Position numbers and translations under genes: made by a program | Source of the DNA: Scybalousia_A sp045221575 | GTDB taxonomy: Bacteria > Bacteroidota > Bacteroidia > Bacteroidales > P3 | Direction: 5' to 3' | DNA: 41,586 nt | Assembly: GCA_045221575.1 (NCBI GenBank) | Contig: JBGUWU010000028.1 | Location: 1 to 41,586 of the forward strand | Notes under the pieces: model-generated | Seen by the model: only the letters and a program-made list of their open reading frames with translations | Database searches by the model: none | Told to the model about the DNA's origin: nothing | Shown here: positions 40,131 to 41,586 of the stretch, one piece after another | Position numbering within the stretch: the first letter of the stretch is position 1 | How the letters are laid out: every line of letters begins with the position of its first letter

Positions 40131-40853
40131 TTAAAAGTATCGATTTGCTTTTTTTCTCCAATAAAGGACAAGGAACAAGCCTGCCAATGCTCCTCCAAGG
40201 TGCGCAAAATGAGCAACACCATCTGCGGTTGCAAACACTCCGTTGAAAAGTTCTAAAAGCATATATCCTACAACAAAATATTTTGTTTTGATGGGTACAA
40301 GAAAATAAAGATAAATATAGTTGTTAGGAAACATCATTCCGAATGCTAATAAAAGGCCGAAACATATACCACTCGCACCAATACAATTGATGTGGTTAAG
40401 ATATACTTCGTTTGATACAAGTCTTTCTGTGCCACTGCCAATCAATCTTACTCCATCATAAACGCCGTTAAGAATATCCTTATACATGAAATAATAGGTG
40501 ATCTCTTGCATTATTGCAGCACCTATGGCGGTTATGATACAATAAATCAGAAATCTTTTGCTTCCCCAGATGTTTTCTAATACGCTACCAAACATCCATA
40601 CGGCAAACATATTGAAAAACAAATGAGAGAAACTGCCATGGAATAATGAATAGGTGATAAGTTGCCAAAAGTGGAAACTCTTAGTTGGGAAAAAGTGTAA
40701 TCCAAAGACATTAGTCAAGTCAATGCCTCGCATCTCCAAGACAACGCTAAGCAAATACAGTAGTATGTTTATTATTAATATGTTTTTGCAAACTATAGGT
40801 AAGATATTAAAACCTTGAGGACGATATTCGTAACTATTATTTTCTGTGTACAT
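40131..40853 (-). CDS. Rhomboid-family intramembrane serine protease
   Basis: A 240-residue, roughly six-segment membrane protease. The catalytic serine is S161 in CIGASGICFG, the catalytic His is H218 in HFAHLGGALAG, and the first-helix H77 and N81 of FSHLFFNMFAVWMFG are also conserved. The start at 40853 is preferred over an upstream in-frame ATG at 40886 because the -7 box lies between them. It heads a probable unit with the Usp-like gene. Substrates are unknown. Confidence 0.92.
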   Translation of the reverse strand: MYTENNSYEYRPQGFNILPIVCKNILIINILLYLLSVVLEMRGIDLTNVFGLHFFPTKSFHFWQLITYSLFHGSFSHLFFNMFAVWMFGSVLENIWGSKRFLIYCIITAIGAAIMQEITYYFMYKDILNGVYDGVRLIGSGTERLVSNEVYLNHINCIGASGICFGLLLAFGMMFPNNYIYLYFLVPIKTKYFVVGYMLLELFNGVFATADGVAHFAHLGGALAGLFLVLYWRKKANRYF

Positions 40854-40872
40854 ATACGTTATATTGTTTTTG

Positions 40873-40880
40873 CAAAAATA
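40873..40880 (-). promoter_or_regulatory. -7 box for the rhomboid gene
   Basis: On the minus strand TATTTTTG followed by CA lies 19 bases upstream of the ATG at 40853; this decides the start codon. Confidence 0.65.
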
Positions 40881-40974
40881 CAACAAAAATTTTATATGAG
40901 AAAAGTGAATTAAACTTAAATGGATTTGAAAATTTTTTAAAAGGATATGCTTTATTATAAGGTAAATAACCTAC

Positions 40975-41007
40975 CTCCTCTTAGAAAATAAGTTTTTCTA
41001 AGAGGAG
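40975..41007. other. Isolated 14-bp perfect hairpin
   Basis: CTCCTCTTAGAAAA (40975-40988) pairs perfectly with TTTTCTAAGAGGAG (40994-41007) around the loop TAAGT. Neither strand has a T-run after the stem, and neither neighbouring gene is transcribed towards it. It therefore does not fit a simple terminator. Confidence 0.8.
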
Positions 41008-41031
41008 ATAAGGCATCTTTTGTTCAAAAAC

Positions 41032-41178
41032 GAGCTTTTCAAATACGAAAACGCCGTTTTCGTATGCTAAAACCTTGTTTTTTATAGATAAAAACGTCGT
41101 TTTTGTTTATAAAAACCAAGTCTTTGTGAAAAAAGAGTTGATCTTTTTGTACGAAAATCAAGTCTTTTTGCCTTATTG
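41032..41178. repeat. 21-bp phased A/T-tract array (copy E, seven units)
   Basis: Units start at 41032, 41053, 41074, 41096, 41117, 41137 and 41158 (spacing 21, 21, 22, 21, 20, 21). The sequence of the first positions varies (GAGC, GCCG, CTTG, GTCG, CAAG, GTTG, TCAAG), but each unit has a T-run near positions 4-9 and an A-run near 16-20. Two unit boundaries are dyad centres; the best is ATACGAAAAC-GCC-GTTTTCGTAT at 41043-41065. Confidence 0.82.
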
Positions 41179-41211
41179 TCAAAAAATAATACAGTGATTC
41201 TAAGTTATAGA

Positions 41212-41306
41212 AAATAGTTTTTAAGGGAACTATTTAGCAGTCTTTGCTACTCGTTGTGGTTTAAAGTAAATATTATTGTCTTTGCAAAAACTTTACTTAA
41301 AACCAC
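41212..41306. other. Two inverted repeats upstream of the last gene
   Basis: AAATAGTT (41212-41219) pairs with AACTATTT (41228-41235). GTGGTTTAAAGTAAA (41256-41270) pairs with TTTACTTAAAACCAC (41292-41306) with one mismatch across a 21-base spacer. No T-run follows either. They could be operator dyads or a structured RNA. Confidence 0.55.
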
Positions 41307-41364
41307 CGATTATTTTCTGCAAAGTTAATAAAAATTTTTCAAATAAACAATTTAAAAAAAATAA

Positions 41365-41396
41365 TTTGCAGTATATTATTTTTTTTTGTAAATTTG
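41365..41396 (+). promoter_or_regulatory. Promoter of the terminal partial gene
   Basis: -33 TTTG at 41365-41368 and -7 TAAATTTG at 41389-41396 are 20 bp apart, 37 bases before the ATG at 41434. Confidence 0.78.
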
Positions 41397-41433
41397 TGGC
41401 GATGATATTATTTACAACTAAAGATATAATACT

Positions 41434-41586
41434 ATGAAGAAAAACATTATTATCTTAGTTTGTTTAGCATTATTCTTGCAAACAAATCTTTTTGCACAGA
41501 TGCAAGGAATAGTTAATAGTTCTGAAAGAGATTTAAGTACTTTTCAGCCGTATGTTAATACTGTAAAAGTAGAAAAATATTCCGAT
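41434..41586 (+). CDS. Secreted protein, N-terminal fragment
   Basis: The first 51 codons of a gene that runs off the window. The product begins with a clear signal peptide (MKKNIIILVCLALFLQTNLFAQ), followed by MQGIVNSSERDLSTFQPYVN. Too little remains to assign a family. The start is supported by a well-formed promoter 37 bases upstream. Confidence 0.75.
   Translation, partial: MKKNIIILVCLALFLQTNLFAQMQGIVNSSERDLSTFQPYVNTVKVEKYSD

Larger units (their letters stand above)
40887..41433. other. Large divergent intergenic region with hairpins and array
   Basis: No gene is visible in this stretch of about 550 bases. In order it holds a 14-bp perfect hairpin (40975-41007), array copy E (41032-41178), an 8-bp inverted repeat (41212-41235), a 15-position inverted repeat (41256-41306), and the promoter for the gene at 41434. 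Confidence 0.6.

Noticed and set aside
40115..40234. Extended start for the Usp-like protein at 40234
   Set aside because: The added segment lies antiparallel in register over the rhomboid C-terminus in another frame of the same strand and shows no Usp similarity; ATG 40114 follows the rhomboid stop.

Overview
The window looks like a chromosomal segment of an anaerobic, AT-rich Bacteroidota, most probably of the order Bacteroidales. Three things support this. Nearly every transcription unit has a Bacteroidota-type -7 box (TAnnTTTG, often followed by CA), with a TTTG -33 box at the right distance at several of them. One protease carries a type IX secretion C-terminal sorting domain. The metabolic content combines a trimeric [FeFe] hydrogenase, CstA, GcvH and an ATP synthase atpDC pair. 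I cannot assign a genus from sequence alone. There are no rRNA genes, transposases, phage genes or CRISPR arrays.

Layout. 1-3751: a short-repeat element, then mtgA-xerD (overlapping), a CNNM/CBS membrane protein, and exonuclease III on the other strand. 3970-10127: a rightward run of housekeeping genes (sensor kinase, hemW, universal stress protein, SPOR-like protein, M20 dipeptidase, exported nitroreductase-like protein). 10358-10984: a small outer-membrane-type protein. 11305-13067: atpD-atpC. 13105-14362: a WecA/WbpL-type glycosyl-1-phosphate transferase next to the 3' relic of an NAD-dependent sugar epimerase. 14493-18704: a leftward hydrogenase operon, hydB-hydA-hydC. 18998-24877: a surface-glycan cluster (acyltransferase 3, pyruvyltransferase, GT2, LicD, SDR, LicD). 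25000-27467: a solitary sufB and a secreted SUMF1-domain protein. 27850-31834: cstA and topA leftward. 31988-35188: secreted subtilase with a T9SS signal, gcvH, vanZ-like. 35302-36436: a divergent RluA-like protein and tRNA-Arg/tRNA-Cys. 36604-40853: leftward purC, PNGase F-like amidase, Usp-like, rhomboid. 41434-end: the N-terminus of a secreted protein.

The most unusual content is non-coding. (1) Four intergenic regions carry degenerate arrays of units about 21 bp long in which T-tracts and A-tracts alternate about every half unit, as in phased, intrinsically curved DNA. The same GTTGAT motif also forms one arm of the purC terminator. (2) A second family consists of heptamer tracts (ATTAGWA)n, in three cases beginning in the stop codon of a gene, and at three loci enclosing a conserved core of about 42 bp that is tandemly duplicated at the window start. 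A fourth, diverged core lies in the gcvH leader. (3) The region 40887-41433 combines a 14-bp perfect hairpin, seven units of the 21-bp array, and two further inverted repeats. These are the best candidates for something not yet described. The coding content is mostly recognisable; the gene-level points of interest are the PNGase F homologue with its catalytic residues conserved, the SUMF1 protein whose C-terminus resembles a diversity-generating-retroelement target, the RluA-like protein with a degraded active-site motif, and the epimerase relic.
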